The notes under the pieces were generated by a model. The model did not search any database and had not been told where the DNA came from. It was given only the letters and a program-made list of their open reading frames with translations. The position numbers and the translations under genes are program-made. Below, piece by piece: positions 5,205 to 6,017 of a DNA stretch of 6,017 nt; positions within the stretch are counted from its first letter, which is position 1; each line of letters opens with the position of its first letter. The DNA comes from Oxalobacteraceae bacterium (GTDB taxonomy: Bacteria; Pseudomonadota; Gammaproteobacteria; Burkholderiales; Burkholderiaceae_D): contig PKWO01000509.1 of the NCBI GenBank assembly GCA_003132085.1, positions 361 to 6,377 on the forward strand, in the 5' to 3' direction.

Positions 5205-5582
5205 ATGAAAATTCTATCCATCGCGTTTGCTGCGCTTATTTTTACTCTGGGGCTGGTTTCATTCAGCGCATCCGCCCAAGACGCCAATCTGAAGACCGTC
5301 GCGGCGCTATACCAGGGCAAGGCAGCGCTCGCAGGCAAGACCATCAGCGCCCAGGGCAAGGTGGTGAAGGTCAACAACGACATCATGGGGCGTAACTGGC
5401 TTCATCTGCAAGATGGAACGGGTGCTGCCAATAGCAACGATTTGGTTGTCACCAGCAAGCAGACCGCCGCTGTCGGCGATCAGGTCACTATTACCGGCGT
5501 GGTGGCGGTGAACCGCGACTTCGGTAGTGGCTACGCTTACGCATTGCTGATTGAAGAGGCCAGCGTGGTTATCAAGAAGTAA
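5205..5582 (+). CDS. Small periplasmic OB-fold protein of unknown function
   Basis: The product has 125 residues. Residues 1-24 are a clear Sec signal peptide (MKILS, a hydrophobic core, then ASA before Gln25), so the mature protein of about 101 residues is probably periplasmic. The rest reads as a small beta-barrel of OB-fold type: AGKTISAQGKVVKVN (43-57), MGRNWLHLQDGTG (61-73), DLVVTS (79-84), VGDQVTITGVVAVNRDFGSGYAYALLIEEA (90-119). The G-x-N-W-x-H-L-x-D-G-T-G stretch and the final D-F-G-x-G-Y are typical of a widespread family of exported OB-fold proteins, often near respiratory or cytochrome genes (NrfJ-like proteins come to mind, from memory). There is no cysteine, lipobox or haem motif. 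The start is set by AGGA six bases upstream; the frame stays open to 5148 but that part is promoter. It has its own promoter and is followed after 52 bases by the methyltransferase gene. Confidence 0.85.
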   Translation: MKILSIAFAALIFTLGLVSFSASAQDANLKTVAALYQGKAALAGKTISAQGKVVKVNNDIMGRNWLHLQDGTGAANSNDLVVTSKQTAAVGDQVTITGVVAVNRDFGSGYAYALLIEEASVVIKK

Positions 5583-5622
5583 GTATCGACTATAGATTTC
5601 CTTTCTGTTGTTTCTCATTTCT

Positions 5623-5627
5623 GGAGG
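5623..5627 (+). promoter_or_regulatory. Strong ribosome binding site of the methyltransferase gene
   Basis: GGAGG lies seven bases before the ATG at 5635, with a run of T between them. The 52-base gap after the OB-fold gene shows no terminator hairpin, so the two are probably co-transcribed. Confidence 0.75.
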
Positions 5628-5634
5628 TTTTTTT

Positions 5635-6017
5635 ATGAAAGACGTCGGATCCGTTTCGATGACACCGGCCCGTTTCGTTCAGAGGGAAAAGCATCGGCGT
5701 TCGCTTTTTTCTCATACTTGGCGCGAATTGATTCCGAAGGTTTTTGAAGATGTACCAAAATATTATCGTCCGGGAAATATTGTCGCGAGTTTGGGTTTGT
5801 GGGAATTATGGGTGTGGCAGTTCGTCAGAACGATCGAGCTGAAACCGGGATACAAGGCGCTCGATGTCTGTGCCGGCACCAACGACGTTGGCGTCAGACT
5901 GTTGCAGAAGCAGCCCGGCATGACGGTCACGGCGATCGATCGTAGCAAGGAAATGCAGGAAGAGGGCCAGAATCGCGCCAGAAAGTATGGCGTTCACATC
6001 GACAGCGTGATCCACGA
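5635..6017 (+). CDS. UbiE/COQ5-like SAM-dependent methyltransferase, N-terminal part, cut by window edge
   Basis: The first 127 codons are present and the frame is open to the right edge; UbiE-type enzymes usually have about 230-260 residues, so about half is missing. A leader of about 35 residues precedes VFEDVPKYYRPGN (37-49) and SLGLWELW (52-59), which match the UbiE/COQ5 N-terminal pattern (VFDxVAxxYDxxN, then SxGxxxxW). SAM motif I is ALDVCAGTNDVG (75-86), and the acidic residue of motif II is Asp102 in VTAIDRSKEM. True UbiE methylates ring carbon 2 of demethylmenaquinone and the equivalent ubiquinone intermediate. Here motif I has Asn83 where UbiE usually has Gly (GGTGD), and the YD of the N-terminal signature is YR, so this may be a paralogue with another substrate. 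I therefore give no symbol. It probably forms an operon with the preceding OB-fold gene. Confidence 0.8.
   Translation, partial: MKDVGSVSMTPARFVQREKHRRSLFSHTWRELIPKVFEDVPKYYRPGNIVASLGLWELWVWQFVRTIELKPGYKALDVCAGTNDVGVRLLQKQPGMTVTAIDRSKEMQEEGQNRARKYGVHIDSVIH

Noticed and set aside
5763..6015. Two minus-strand frames opposite the methyltransferase
   Set aside because: The plus-strand methyltransferase has a strong ribosome site and recognisable SAM motifs across the same bases; the antisense products show nothing.

Overview
The window looks like a chromosomal nitric-oxide detoxification / anaerobic-respiration locus of a Gram-negative proteobacterium. A betaproteobacterium (Burkholderiales-like) is my best guess. 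That guess rests on the qNor + NsrR + NnrS + HemN combination, the moderate GC content and the general look of the proteins. It is inference, because no rRNA or other taxonomic marker is present.

Layout, left to right. (1) Positions 1-1433, minus strand: the 5' 477 codons of a quinol-type nitric oxide reductase (norB/qNor), which runs off the left edge. (2) Positions 1434-1677: an AT-rich divergent control region. It holds a norB promoter whose -35 and -10 boxes each lie inside an NsrR-type 11-1-11 operator, and a separate 20-bp dyad close to nsrR. (3) Positions 1678-2154, plus strand: nsrR, the Rrf2-family Fe-S nitric-oxide sensor, with all three cluster cysteines and Asp8. (4) Positions 2155-2341: a gap with two tandem hairpins sharing the loop GTTAAG, a 12-bp palindrome and a doubtful 41-codon antisense ORF. 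(5) Positions 2342-3514, plus strand: nnrS, a polytopic haem/copper membrane protein of NO stress. (6) Positions 3515-3650: an FNR/Anr-type promoter. (7) Positions 3651-5081, plus strand: hemN, the oxygen-independent coproporphyrinogen III dehydrogenase. (8) Positions 5093-5159: two back-to-back related intrinsic terminators. The second one's 3' arm also supplies a -35 box for the next gene. (9) Positions 5205-5582, plus strand: a small secreted OB-fold protein of unknown role. (10) Positions 5635-6017, plus strand: the 5' part of a UbiE/COQ5-like SAM methyltransferase, cut by the right edge.

How the parts fit (inference from family knowledge). NO disassembles the NsrR cluster, which would lift repression of norB. 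qNor then reduces NO to N2O with quinol, NnrS limits NO damage to the cellular iron pool, and HemN, switched on by FNR when oxygen falls, makes the haem these enzymes need without O2. The OB-fold protein and the methyltransferase are not established members of this pathway and are the least understood part of the window.

I found no RNA genes, CRISPR array, insertion sequence or attachment site. No stretch longer than about 250 bases lacks a gene.
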